Shown piece after piece: positions 7,440 through 14,866 of a stretch of 14,869 nucleotides of DNA. Source of the DNA: Yoonia sp. (GTDB lineage Bacteria; Pseudomonadota; Alphaproteobacteria; Rhodobacterales; Rhodobacteraceae); assembly GCA_028822885.1 (NCBI GenBank), contig JAPKCP010000041.1, forward strand, positions 1 to 14,869, given 5' to 3'. The notes beneath the pieces are model-generated. The model worked only from the letters and a program-made list of their open reading frames with translations, did no database searches and was not told the DNA's origin. Numbering within the stretch: position 1 is the stretch's first letter; each line of letters begins with the position of its first letter. The position numbers were made by a program, and so were the translations under genes.

Positions 7440-9266
7440 CTAAGTGACCGGTTGTCGTAATGCGTCCTCGGCACGGGACTGAGCCCGCGCGAGTGCTTGC
7501 TGCGGACGGATTACGCCGCGCAACATATCGTGAAATTCTTGCCCACAGATTTGGACGATGTTCGAGATTTGTGGGATTGGCGGTCGTGGCCAAAACTGCA
7601 GTTCATCGCGCCAAGACATTGCATCCACGGCCTCGAATATGGGGGACAGTCGGCGGACTTCTGGGTCCGCACCCACTGAATAACGCGGCGCAGTGCGGCT
7701 GCCATTCTGAACGTAAAGTTTTTGTGCTTCTGGCGATGTGAACGCGATCAACGCTTCAACAGCATCGGGAATGCGTTCTTCTGGAACATTTGTTGGAATA
7801 CCAAAGACGTAACCACCGACAGGGGCGATCGGCGCACCTAGTGGGCCGTGCGGTTGCGGGACGTATCCGGTATTATCAAACGCAGGTGAGCTTTCGTCGA
7901 GCTCAAAATATGGTGCTAACAATGTATAGCCGTAGGCCATAGCCACCTTGCCTGCAGCATAGGGGCGAACGCGTTCGTACCATGACATAGACAGAATATC
8001 GGGTGGCGAAAATTCAAGCAGTGCCATCAGGTATTCTGCAGCTTCGAGGCCCCGTGGGGTGTCGATTGTGGCGCGAATGTCAGCGCGATCCAGACTTGAG
8101 GCATCAAAACCCCCAGCGATTTCCGGCAAGTCAATAATAGGTTGACCGAAGGCCGCGCAGGTCGTCATGAATGTATGGCCAAGTGCTGTGCCACGTGCTG
8201 CATTCCATGCAACGCCGTAGCGGCCACCGCGTGGATTATGCAGTGTCTTAGCCGCTGCCAAAACTGCGTCGGCTGTCGCAGGTGGCGTCAAACCGGCCTC
8301 TGCAAACCAGTCTTTGCGGTAAAACATCAGCTCCGGAGTGGTCTGGCTTGGGACACCGTAAGGGGTGCCATTCCAATGAGCCGCCTGCCAACCTGCTGTG
8401 TGAAAATCACTTGGATCGAGCCGCTCGATATCCATGATAGAATCCAGAGGCCGCAACACGCCTTGCTTCACAAACTCGCCCACCCAAGGCAGGTCCACTG
8501 CAATTAAATCGTACCGGCTGTTGGTGCGTTTAGCATTGCGCAGGGCTTCTTCTCTCAAGCGATCAATCGAGAAAGCGCGCTGGTGAATTTGAGTGCCTAC
8601 ATGCTGCTCGAACTGCCGCTTAAGGTTATCCATTACCATGAAGGTTGGATCACCGTGGACCAAAATGCGCAGCCCGCCTTGCAGTTTCAAAGGGTCGGGT
8701 AGCGCCTTGGGTGGTTTGATAAGAGCCTGCCCATGTTGGTAGGATCCACCAAAATAATAATCGTCGTTGTCAGCTTCTTCTTGCTTGTTGCCAAATGCGC
8801 CAACGCCAAGCCGGTGAATGCGATCCGCCAATTGGCTCCACTTTGCGATCAAATCTGCGCTAGGGTGAAGAGTGAAGCTTTTGCCAGACTTGGTGCGTGG
8901 GCGCTGTTCAATCAAACCTAATAGTTCAAGTTCGGCCAGTTTGCGCATTGCCGTCGCATACGGAACGCCCGACGTGTCGACCAATGAAGACGCAGTAACA
9001 ATCCGCCCTTCGACATGACTACGCAACAGATGAAGGCTCATGTTGAGGTAGGGGTTGGGTGCCCTCGGTTCGACAGCGCTGTCGATCTCTGTCATGAGGT
9101 TTTCAAGGAATTCGACGACCCTGTCGAGTGTCGCAGCCATACCCGCAGGTCCAACGTCGGGAGCTTTGGCCCTAGCGCGGTATCCATTTTGGATAATATT
9201 ATCGGCTACCATGTTCACAGTCCTGGGTCGCTTTGCTGTTGATGTGTTGGGATTCGGTTTACGCAT
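7440..9266 (-). CDS. Winged-helix DNA-binding domain fused to an extracellular solute-binding protein family 1 domain; probable ligand-responsive regulator
   Basis: This 608-residue protein has an unusual two-part build. After a basic, disordered-looking start (1-40), residues about 74-135 form a winged helix-turn-helix (LLRSHVEGRIV, then SLVDTSGVPYATAMRKLAEL, then LGLIEQRP). A linker (about 136-195) leads to a full-length type-1 solute-binding domain (about 197-600): LRILVHGDP, SRYDLIAVDLPWVGEF, GTPYGVPSQTTPELMFYRKD, GGRYGVAWN and FTSPEAQKLYVQNGSRTAPR are the usual landmarks of maltose-type ABC binding proteins. There is no signal peptide, so it should stay in the cytoplasm and act as a sensor-regulator. 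No MalF/MalG-type permeases lie beside it. The start ATG 9266 has AAGGAA 8 nt upstream; a second ATG at 9212 is also possible. It is divergent from the ABC operon and a repeated palindrome lies between them, fitting autoregulation and control of both arms (inference). Confidence 0.88.
   Translation of the reverse strand: MRKPNPNTSTAKRPRTVNMVADNIIQNGYRARAKAPDVGPAGMAATLDRVVEFLENLMTEIDSAVEPRAPNPYLNMSLHLLRSHVEGRIVTASSLVDTSGVPYATAMRKLAELELLGLIEQRPRTKSGKSFTLHPSADLIAKWSQLADRIHRLGVGAFGNKQEEADNDDYYFGGSYQHGQALIKPPKALPDPLKLQGGLRILVHGDPTFMVMDNLKRQFEQHVGTQIHQRAFSIDRLREEALRNAKRTNSRYDLIAVDLPWVGEFVKQGVLRPLDSIMDIERLDPSDFHTAGWQAAHWNGTPYGVPSQTTPELMFYRKDWFAEAGLTPPATADAVLAAAKTLHNPRGGRYGVAWNAARGTALGHTFMTTCAAFGQPIIDLPEIAGGFDASSLDRADIRATIDTPRGLEAAEYLMALLEFSPPDILSMSWYERVRPYAAGKVAMAYGYTLLAPYFELDESSPAFDNTGYVPQPHGPLGAPIAPVGGYVFGIPTNVPEERIPDAVEALIAFTSPEAQKLYVQNGSRTAPRYSVGADPEVRRLSPIFEAVDAMSWRDELQFWPRPPIPQISNIVQICGQEFHDMLRGVIRPQQALARAQSRAEDALRQPVT
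9182..9194. promoter_or_regulatory. Possible intragenic operator copy (ATCCATTTTGGAT)
   Basis: This 13-mer is the exact reverse complement of the site at 9340-9352. It is itself a near-palindrome with arms ATCCA and TGGAT around three central bases. It lies inside the start of the regulator gene, where it encodes Ile-Gln-Asn-Gly. Its centre (9188) is 137 bp from the centre of the next site (9325), close to 13 turns of DNA, which would allow looping. The role is inferred, and a coding coincidence is possible. Confidence 0.45.
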
Positions 9267-9318
9267 GGTCTGGTTCCTTAAGATGCCAACTTTAGTTCAA
9301 TACCAGTATGGTGAAAAA

Positions 9319-9352
9319 AACCATTTTGGATATGAAAACATCCAAAATGGAT
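9319..9352. promoter_or_regulatory. Paired operator-like inverted repeat in the divergent promoter region
   Basis: CCATTTTGGAT (9321-9331) and ATCCAAAATGG (9340-9350) are perfect inverted repeats around an 8-bp spacer. Each half is also a near-palindrome: the right site is ATCCAAAATGGAT (9340-9352) and the left is AACCATTTTGGAT (9319-9331). The two centres are 21 bp apart, two helical turns, as expected for two dimers binding the same face. The site sits about 130 bp before the binding-protein gene and about 55 bp before the regulator gene. A weak promoter for the plus arm overlaps it (TTGGAT 9326-9331, GATATA 9350-9355, 18-bp gap), so repression would be simple. The rest of the gap (9353-9478) shows only the ribosome binding site before 9479. 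Confidence 0.72.
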
Positions 9353-9478
9353 ATAAAGTGCAGCACCAAAGGGCCAGTAAATTGGTGAAGAATGCAGGGT
9401 GGCTTGCGTCAGAACGATTCTCTGTGCTGTGAAGACAGCGGCAACCACTGATAACGTAAAAGTCTGGGAGGACCCGCG

Positions 9479-10432
9479 ATGAACTTCACAACCAAAGCAG
9501 CACTTGCTTGCACGACTGCACTTCTTGGCACCGCTGCCGTAGCAGAGACAATGACAGTCGGCATCACGCAGAACAACGTCGGTGTAGACAGCTATCAAAC
9601 GACATATGAAAAGGCATTTATCGAAGCAGCAGAAGCCAACGCAGACGTTGAAGTTGTAGTTCTGGATGCAGGTGGTGACGTTGCCCGCCAGATCGCCCAA
9701 ATGGAAGACCTGATCCAGCAAGAAGTCGATGCAATAATCATCTGGCCAACCAATGGTGAAGCGGTGATCCCGGCAGTGCGGAAAGCGTTTCAGGCGGGCA
9801 TCCCTGTCGTGGTAACGAACTCTAACATCGCCGAAGCTGGCTTTGAATTTGTCGCCTCCTTCTCTGGGCCAGATAACATCACGCAGGGTTCACGCTCCGC
9901 AGAAATCATGTGTGAGCGGTTCACAGCCCTTGGCACACAGGATGAAGCGCGCGTTGTGCAAATCTCTGGCCAGCCAGGCTACACAACAGCGATTGAGCGC
10001 GCGAAAGGCTTTGAAGATCGCCTTCCAGAGGTTTGCCCGAACGTCACACTGGTTGAAACACAGCCGGGCGACTGGAACCGTGAAAAGTCTCAGCAAGTCA
10101 TGGAAGCTTTTCTTGTAAAGTATGACGACATCGACGGTGTTTATGCTGGCGACGACAACATGGGCGTAGGCGCATTGAATGCTGCAAACGCTGCAGGGCG
10201 CACAGACGGCATTACGTTTGTAGGTGCTACAAACTTCGCAGTTGGTTACGAAGCTATGGCGCGCGGCGAATATTGGGGCTCCATCTACCAATCCCCAGTT
10301 GACGACGCAAAAGCTGCATTGAAGACTGCGCTGGACTTGCTTGCCGGCGAAGAGTTGCCGTTCCTGAACTACTTCGACACACCGAAGATCACGCAGGATA
10401 ACATGGGCGATTTCACGAAGCCTGTATTTTAA
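9479..10432 (+). CDS. Periplasmic sugar-binding protein of a ribose/xylose-type ABC importer
   Basis: This 317-residue secreted substrate-binding protein delivers a sugar or sugar-like ligand to the permeases encoded downstream. Residues 1-22 form a signal peptide (charged start, hydrophobic core, AVA cleavage site before E23). The mature part is a type-I periplasmic-binding fold of the Peripla_BP_4/RbsB class: MTVGITQNN, a DARGGD-like VLDAGGD at 62-67, LIQQEVDAIIIWPTNGEA near 78-95, GIPVVVTNS near 107-115, GQPGYTTAIERAKGFED near 164-180, and DDNMGVGALNAANAAGR near 225-241. GGGAGGA at 9466-9472 is a strong ribosome binding site, 6 nt from the ATG. It is the first gene of the plus arm and is followed by a hairpin with a T-tract, which would give more of this protein than of the membrane parts. 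The ligand is unknown. Confidence 0.93.
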   Translation: MNFTTKAALACTTALLGTAAVAETMTVGITQNNVGVDSYQTTYEKAFIEAAEANADVEVVVLDAGGDVARQIAQMEDLIQQEVDAIIIWPTNGEAVIPAVRKAFQAGIPVVVTNSNIAEAGFEFVASFSGPDNITQGSRSAEIMCERFTALGTQDEARVVQISGQPGYTTAIERAKGFEDRLPEVCPNVTLVETQPGDWNREKSQQVMEAFLVKYDDIDGVYAGDDNMGVGALNAANAAGRTDGITFVGATNFAVGYEAMARGEYWGSIYQSPVDDAKAALKTALDLLAGEELPFLNYFDTPKITQDNMGDFTKPVF

Positions 10433-10448
10433 ATTATGGCCTGATTGT

Positions 10449-10487
10449 ATGCGCGGGGCGGGAGACTGGCCTGCGCATCACTTTTTT
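10449..10487 (+). terminator. Terminator-like hairpin after the binding-protein gene
   Basis: ATGCGCGGG (10449-10457) pairs with CCTGCGCAT (10470-10478) as a 9-bp stem with one G-U pair, followed by CAC and six T (10482-10487). It starts 16 bp after the binding-protein stop and ends just before the SDR ribosome binding site. Partial termination here is a common way to make binding protein in excess over the other importer parts. Confidence 0.65.
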
Positions 10488-10515
10488 CCAATAATTTTAA
10501 ATGGGGAGGAGCACC

Positions 10516-11313
10516 ATGGGGCGTGTTTCGGGTAGATCCTGTATTGTGACAGGGGCTGCACAAGGTATCGGGCGTGCCGTTGGAGAGGCGCTTTTAGATG
10601 AAGGCGCCGATGTGTGTTTTGCAGATATTAATGCGGATAGATTAATTGATGTCGTAGCAGCCAATGCGTCGCGCGCCGCGAATGCTGGCGCAAAAATCAC
10701 CCAGTTCCCCGTCGATGTCACCAACCGCGACCAAGTTCAGGCAATGATTGCCCACGCGGTGTCAATTTTTGGTAAGCTGGACGTCAAATTCAACAATGCC
10801 GGTGTGAACCGCCCAATGAATTTTCTGGAAGTGACGGAAGAAAATTGGAAGTTTATCATGGACATCAATGGTCTCGGCGTGCTGATTGGCACGCAAGAAG
10901 CCGCCCGTCAGATGATTGCTCAAGGGCACGGTGGCAAGATTATCAACACAGCCTCTGTTGCGAGCCGTCAAGGGTACGACAATGTCGCCCCGTACTGTGC
11001 CAGTAAATGGGCCGTCGTCTCGTTGACACAATCAGGGGCACGTGATCTCGCCAAGCATGACATCACGGTCACGGGCTTTGCCCCCGGTGTTGTTGCCACG
11101 GAAATGTGGGATCAAGTTGATCGCGACCTGCTAGAAATTGGTGCGTCAGAACGCCCTGGTCAAGCAATGGAAGCATTTTCGACTGACATATTACGTGGTC
11201 GCGTCGCCACACCTGCTGACATCACCGGCACAACTACATTTTTGGCGTCAAAAGATAGTGACTATATGACGGGCCAAATCATCATGATCGACGGTGGTAT
11301 GACGCTGGTTTAG
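10516..11313 (+). CDS. Short-chain dehydrogenase/reductase, sorbitol/polyol dehydrogenase-like
   Basis: This 265-residue classical SDR has TGAAQGIG at 12-19, D37 after beta-2 (NAD preference), NNAG at 93-96, and the catalytic S147, Y160 and K164 (YCASK). RQMIAQGHGGKIINTASVASRQG and APGVVATEMWDQVD resemble SmoS-type sorbitol/polyol dehydrogenases as I remember them, so oxidation of a sugar alcohol or hydroxy group is likely; the exact substrate is not shown. The ATG at 10516 is preferred over that at 10501, because the intervening GGGGAGG is the ribosome binding site for the later start. The gene is inserted between the binding-protein gene and the permeases, linking the reaction to the imported compound. 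It shares long stretches with the SDR at 6620-7429, notably DLLEIG and DSDYMTGQ. Confidence 0.93.
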   Translation: MGRVSGRSCIVTGAAQGIGRAVGEALLDEGADVCFADINADRLIDVVAANASRAANAGAKITQFPVDVTNRDQVQAMIAHAVSIFGKLDVKFNNAGVNRPMNFLEVTEENWKFIMDINGLGVLIGTQEAARQMIAQGHGGKIINTASVASRQGYDNVAPYCASKWAVVSLTQSGARDLAKHDITVTGFAPGVVATEMWDQVDRDLLEIGASERPGQAMEAFSTDILRGRVATPADITGTTTFLASKDSDYMTGQIIMIDGGMTLV

Positions 11314-11368
11314 CGTTGTGCCGCAACCCCAAAGGGGCGTCTACTAAGGTAGGCGAAAGGGAGGACGA

Positions 11369-12343
11369 ATGGCAGGAATGTCAAAAGCACAAATTGGTGG
11401 TTTCTTAGCGCGGCAAGGCATCTTGATCGCCTTTGCGCTGTTCATAATTGGTTTCACATTAGCCAATGCAAAGTTCCTGAGCGTCGATAACGTGCTGAGC
11501 GTTATGCGGTCATCCGCCATTTTAGGAGTCATGGCGCTGGGGGTCACGTTCGTGGTCATCAGTGGCAACTTGGACCTGTCTGTCGGGTCGATGATGTCGT
11601 TTTCGACTATTGTGGTGCTGGACTTGCATGACAAAATCGGACCCTTGCTGGCGATCCCGGCAATGTTTGCGATGACTATCGCGCTGGGGGCGCTGATCGG
11701 TTTCCTTGTCGGCTACCTCAAACTTAATTCGCTCATTGTTACGCTTGGCATGCTGTCGGCCATCCATGGTCTGACGCTGACCTATTCGGGCGGCAAAAAC
11801 ATGGATATTGTCGACAAAGAAGGCACGTGGTTCAGTATCTTTGGGCAGGGCACGGCGCTAGGTATTCCGGTGCCGATCATTATTTTCTTGTTGGTGGCGG
11901 CCTTTTTGGGCGTGTTGCTCGCAAAAACTCCGTTTGGGCGCAAAGTGTATGCCGTGGGTGGAAACGGCACGGCGGCGACGTTCTCTGGTATCCCGCGCGC
12001 GCGCACTGTCTTTTACTGCTACGTTATCTCTGCGACCTGCGTAGCGACGGCAGGGCTTATCCAAGCGAGCCGTTCGATGGGGTCGCAAAACACCGTGGGG
12101 CAGGGGTTGGAACTGGATGTTCTTGCGGCTGTCATCCTTGGTGGTGCGTCACTGCTCGGTGGGTCAGGTACGATTTTCAAAACACTCATTGGGGTTCTGA
12201 TCCTTGGGTTTATCCAAAATGGATTGCTCCTCGTCGGGCTTCAATTCTACGTCCAATTTGTTGTGACGTGGGTCATCATCATCCTTGCAGTGTGGCTCGA
12301 TATCGCAGCCAAGCGCGGCAAGTTTTGGTCAACGATCGCTTAG
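11369..12343 (+). CDS. ABC transporter permease, ribose/xylose type (RbsC family), first of two
   Basis: This 324-residue inner-membrane protein is almost entirely hydrophobic, with about nine or ten membrane segments beginning near residues 14-32. GNLDLSVGS at 66-74 is the family signature near the membrane core. GRKVYAVGGNGTAATFSGI near 190-208 is the cytoplasmic loop that contacts the ATPase, and LDVLAAVILGGASLLGGSG near 249-267 is the second conserved block. It should form a heterodimer with the permease encoded next, together with the ATPase at 13355-14866. GGGAGG lies just upstream of the ATG. The 55-bp gap before the gene contains a short CCCC-AAA-GGGG hairpin without a T-tract. Confidence 0.93.
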   Translation: MAGMSKAQIGGFLARQGILIAFALFIIGFTLANAKFLSVDNVLSVMRSSAILGVMALGVTFVVISGNLDLSVGSMMSFSTIVVLDLHDKIGPLLAIPAMFAMTIALGALIGFLVGYLKLNSLIVTLGMLSAIHGLTLTYSGGKNMDIVDKEGTWFSIFGQGTALGIPVPIIIFLLVAAFLGVLLAKTPFGRKVYAVGGNGTAATFSGIPRARTVFYCYVISATCVATAGLIQASRSMGSQNTVGQGLELDVLAAVILGGASLLGGSGTIFKTLIGVLILGFIQNGLLLVGLQFYVQFVVTWVIIILAVWLDIAAKRGKFWSTIA

Positions 12344-12356
12344 GGGGGCGGGAAAT

Positions 12357-13358
12357 ATGCAAGCTGGAAAACTCTCAACCTATCTAAGCAAAGGCGCCAT
12401 CTGGGGCTTTATTGTAATGGAGCTGATCTTCTTTTCCGTCGCTGGAGAATTCTTATCGATCTCAGACAAGGCGTTTATGGACATCGACAACATGCTGTTG
12501 TTGTTAAAACAGTCTGCTCCTATCGGCATTATTGCGATCGGCATGACCATTATCATGATTAACGGTAACATCGACCTCAGCGTCGGGGCGATTTTTGCCC
12601 TGTCGGGGATCATTTTGCTGGATTCCATGACATGGCCAATCTTTGCGGGCCTTGGCGATTGGGTGATCCCTGTCTCATGGCTTCTGGCACTGCTGATGGG
12701 AATTACACTGGGGTTCATCAACGGGCTGATCGTGTGGAAAACTGGCGTTGATGCCTTCATCGTGACGCTCGGTTCTATGCTTGGCTATCGTGGGCTGGTG
12801 TTCATGTATAACGGTGAAAATCCCACATCAAACCTAAACTGGACACTGGTGGATTTCGCGGAACTGGAAATTCTGGGGCTACACACTGCGACGTGGTTCT
12901 TACTCGTCGTCACCGCGATCATTTGGTTCGTCATGACCCGCACAGTCCACGGTCGAAATGCATATGCTATCGGTGATAACCGTGAGGCTGCAGTTAACGC
13001 GGGTATCCGCGTCGGCCCTCACATGCTGATTAATTTCATGATCATCGGCTTTCTAGCCGCGTTGTCCGCGGTGGTGTTTTATTCCGAAAGTGGGTCGGTG
13101 AACCCTAACGATGGTCAGCTTTATGAACTTTGGGTTATCACGGCTGTTGTCCTTGGTGGCACTAAGCTTGCGGGTGGCGCTGGGTCGATCATTTCGACCT
13201 TCGGTGGCGTCATTGCAATTCAGCTTTTGCGCAAGGGTTTGGGCCATATTGGAGCGGACACATCGACTGTGAACCTCGTCATTGGGATTATCCTAATTGC
13301 AGTGCTGATCCTTGATCGGCAGTTGAACGCCAAAGGCAAAGAGGAGTTGAAGATATGA
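12357..13358 (+). CDS. ABC transporter permease, ribose/xylose type (RbsC family), second of two
   Basis: This second permease is 333 residues from the ATG at 12357, 13 bp after the previous stop, with a G-rich stretch ahead of it; an in-frame ATG at 12285 would overlap the first permease by 59 bp and has little support. It carries GNIDLSVGA at 70-78, GRNAYAIGDNREAAVNAGI near 199-217 (ATPase-contact loop), and LWVITAVVLGG followed by LAGGAGSI near 258-278. It is related to, but clearly different from, the first permease, so the importer is probably heteromeric rather than the usual RbsC homodimer. It ends in a hydrophilic Lys/Glu-rich tail. Its stop overlaps the ATPase start by 4 bp (ATGA), typical of translational coupling. 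Confidence 0.93.
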   Translation: MQAGKLSTYLSKGAIWGFIVMELIFFSVAGEFLSISDKAFMDIDNMLLLLKQSAPIGIIAIGMTIIMINGNIDLSVGAIFALSGIILLDSMTWPIFAGLGDWVIPVSWLLALLMGITLGFINGLIVWKTGVDAFIVTLGSMLGYRGLVFMYNGENPTSNLNWTLVDFAELEILGLHTATWFLLVVTAIIWFVMTRTVHGRNAYAIGDNREAAVNAGIRVGPHMLINFMIIGFLAALSAVVFYSESGSVNPNDGQLYELWVITAVVLGGTKLAGGAGSIISTFGGVIAIQLLRKGLGHIGADTSTVNLVIGIILIAVLILDRQLNAKGKEELKI

Positions 13359-14866
13359 CCGATAAAATCCCCGCCTTGCGTCTTGAAGGGATTGTCAAAA
13401 CCTTCCCCGGTGTACGTGCCCTTGATGGTGTTTCTTTTGATGTTATGCCCGGTGAAGTACACGCTCTTATGGGTGAAAACGGCGCTGGCAAATCGACGTT
13501 GATGAAGGTTCTTGGTGGCATTTATCAACCTGATGAGGGCCAGATTATCGTGAACGAAGCGCCTGCGGTTATGGCCTCACCACTAGAGGCGAAAGCAAAT
13601 GGGATTTTGTTCATCCACCAAGAACTCAGCCTTGCGCAAGAATTGTCTGTGGCTGAGAATGTCTATCTAGGTGAACTGCCATTGAAGCGTTTTGGTCGCG
13701 TCGATTGGCACACGCTTTATGCGAAAACGGATGCTATCCTTGCCCGCCTCAACGTTGGGTTTAACGCCAAGACCGTCGTTGGTAGTCTGTCGATTGCCAA
13801 TCAGCAGATGGTCGAAATTGCGCGTGCGCTGACTGTTGACGCCAAGGCTGTCATTTTTGATGAACCGACGGCGTCACTAACCGACGCTGAGAAAGTCGTG
13901 CTGTTTGATGTGATCGATGATCTTAAATCCCAAGGCGTTGGGATCATCTACATTTCTCATCGGATGGAAGAAATTTTTAAGATCACTGATCGCATCAGCG
14001 TGCTGCGTGACGGCCAATATACGGGCACTGCGATCACTGCAGAAACCAATGAAGATCAGATTACGCAGATGATGATCGGTCGTAAGTTGGACCTGTCGCG
14101 TAATGCAGTCCATCACGAACTGGGCGACGTTGCGCTGGAGGTCCGTGGGTTGTCCTGTGGTAATCTTTTTCAAGATATCAGTTTTCAAGTTCGGCGCGGT
14201 GAAGTCGTCGGGTTTTATGGGCTTGTCGGTGCGGGCCGTACCGAAATTGCGGAAACGCTGTTTGGTCTGCGCGACCCAAGTGCCGGTACGATCTTGTTGA
14301 ACGGGAAAGAGACGCGGATCGCATCACCTATTGACGCTATTTCGCATGGCATTTCTTTGGTGCCTGAAGACCGAAAAGGGCAGGGTCTTGTTCTTGACAT
14401 GAGCTGTCGTGATAACATGACGTTGCCACAGGTCGATAGCCTTAAATCTGGTCTGTTCGTTGCGCAGGGCGAAGAGAATGCGATTTTTGATAAGTACAAA
14501 GACCGTCTCGATATCCGCACACCGAGTTGGAAGCAGACAGTTGGCAATCTTTCAGGTGGCAACCAGCAAAAGATCGTTATTGGCAAATGGTTGTCGATGC
14601 ATCCCGACGTTCTGATCGTGGACGAACCCACGCGTGGTATTGATGTCGGATCGAAGTCCGAGATCCACAACCTCATTCGTGAGCTGGCGGCCCAAGGCTA
14701 CGCCGTCATCGTTATCAGTTCGGAAATGCCAGAAGTGTTGCACGTCGCAGACCGCATTATTGCAATGTATTCGGGCCGCATCATGCGCACGTTTACTTCA
14801 GACGAAGTGACCGAAGACAACCTCATTCAGGCCATTTCTGGCATTACCAACGAAAGGGTTGCGTGA
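13355..14866 (+). CDS. Double-domain sugar ABC transporter ATPase (RbsA/XylG family)
   Basis: This 503-residue protein has two fused nucleotide-binding domains and powers the importer from the cytoplasmic face. Domain 1 has Walker A GENGAGKST (40-48), signature LSIANQQ (145-151), Walker B with IFDEP (E170) and the H-loop His202. Domain 2 has the degenerate Walker A GLVGAGRTE (289-297), signature LSGGNQQ (399-405), Walker B LIVDEP (E424), and Ser in place of the H-loop His (S456). This asymmetry, one full and one degenerate site, is normal in the RbsA family. The length is also normal. The gene overlaps the upstream permease by 4 bp, and its TGA overlaps a possible next start (14866). The substrate is a sugar or sugar-like compound, unknown in detail. 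Confidence 0.95.
   Translation: MTDKIPALRLEGIVKTFPGVRALDGVSFDVMPGEVHALMGENGAGKSTLMKVLGGIYQPDEGQIIVNEAPAVMASPLEAKANGILFIHQELSLAQELSVAENVYLGELPLKRFGRVDWHTLYAKTDAILARLNVGFNAKTVVGSLSIANQQMVEIARALTVDAKAVIFDEPTASLTDAEKVVLFDVIDDLKSQGVGIIYISHRMEEIFKITDRISVLRDGQYTGTAITAETNEDQITQMMIGRKLDLSRNAVHHELGDVALEVRGLSCGNLFQDISFQVRRGEVVGFYGLVGAGRTEIAETLFGLRDPSAGTILLNGKETRIASPIDAISHGISLVPEDRKGQGLVLDMSCRDNMTLPQVDSLKSGLFVAQGEENAIFDKYKDRLDIRTPSWKQTVGNLSGGNQQKIVIGKWLSMHPDVLIVDEPTRGIDVGSKSEIHNLIRELAAQGYAVIVISSEMPEVLHVADRIIAMYSGRIMRTFTSDEVTEDNLIQAISGITNERVA

Noticed and set aside
7440..9266. An exported binding protein of a maltose-type importer
   Set aside because: No signal peptide, an N-terminal winged helix, and no adjacent MalF/MalG-type permeases.
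11327..11337. Small hairpin CCCC-AAA-GGGG between the SDR and first permease
   Set aside because: The stem is only 4 bp with a 3-nt loop and no T-tract, so it is not credible as a terminator.
12212..12224. Another copy of the operator-like 13-mer ATCCAAAATGGAT inside the first permease gene
   Set aside because: It encodes Ile-Gln-Asn-Gly in a normal coding context, is far from any promoter, and is isolated, so chance is the better explanation.
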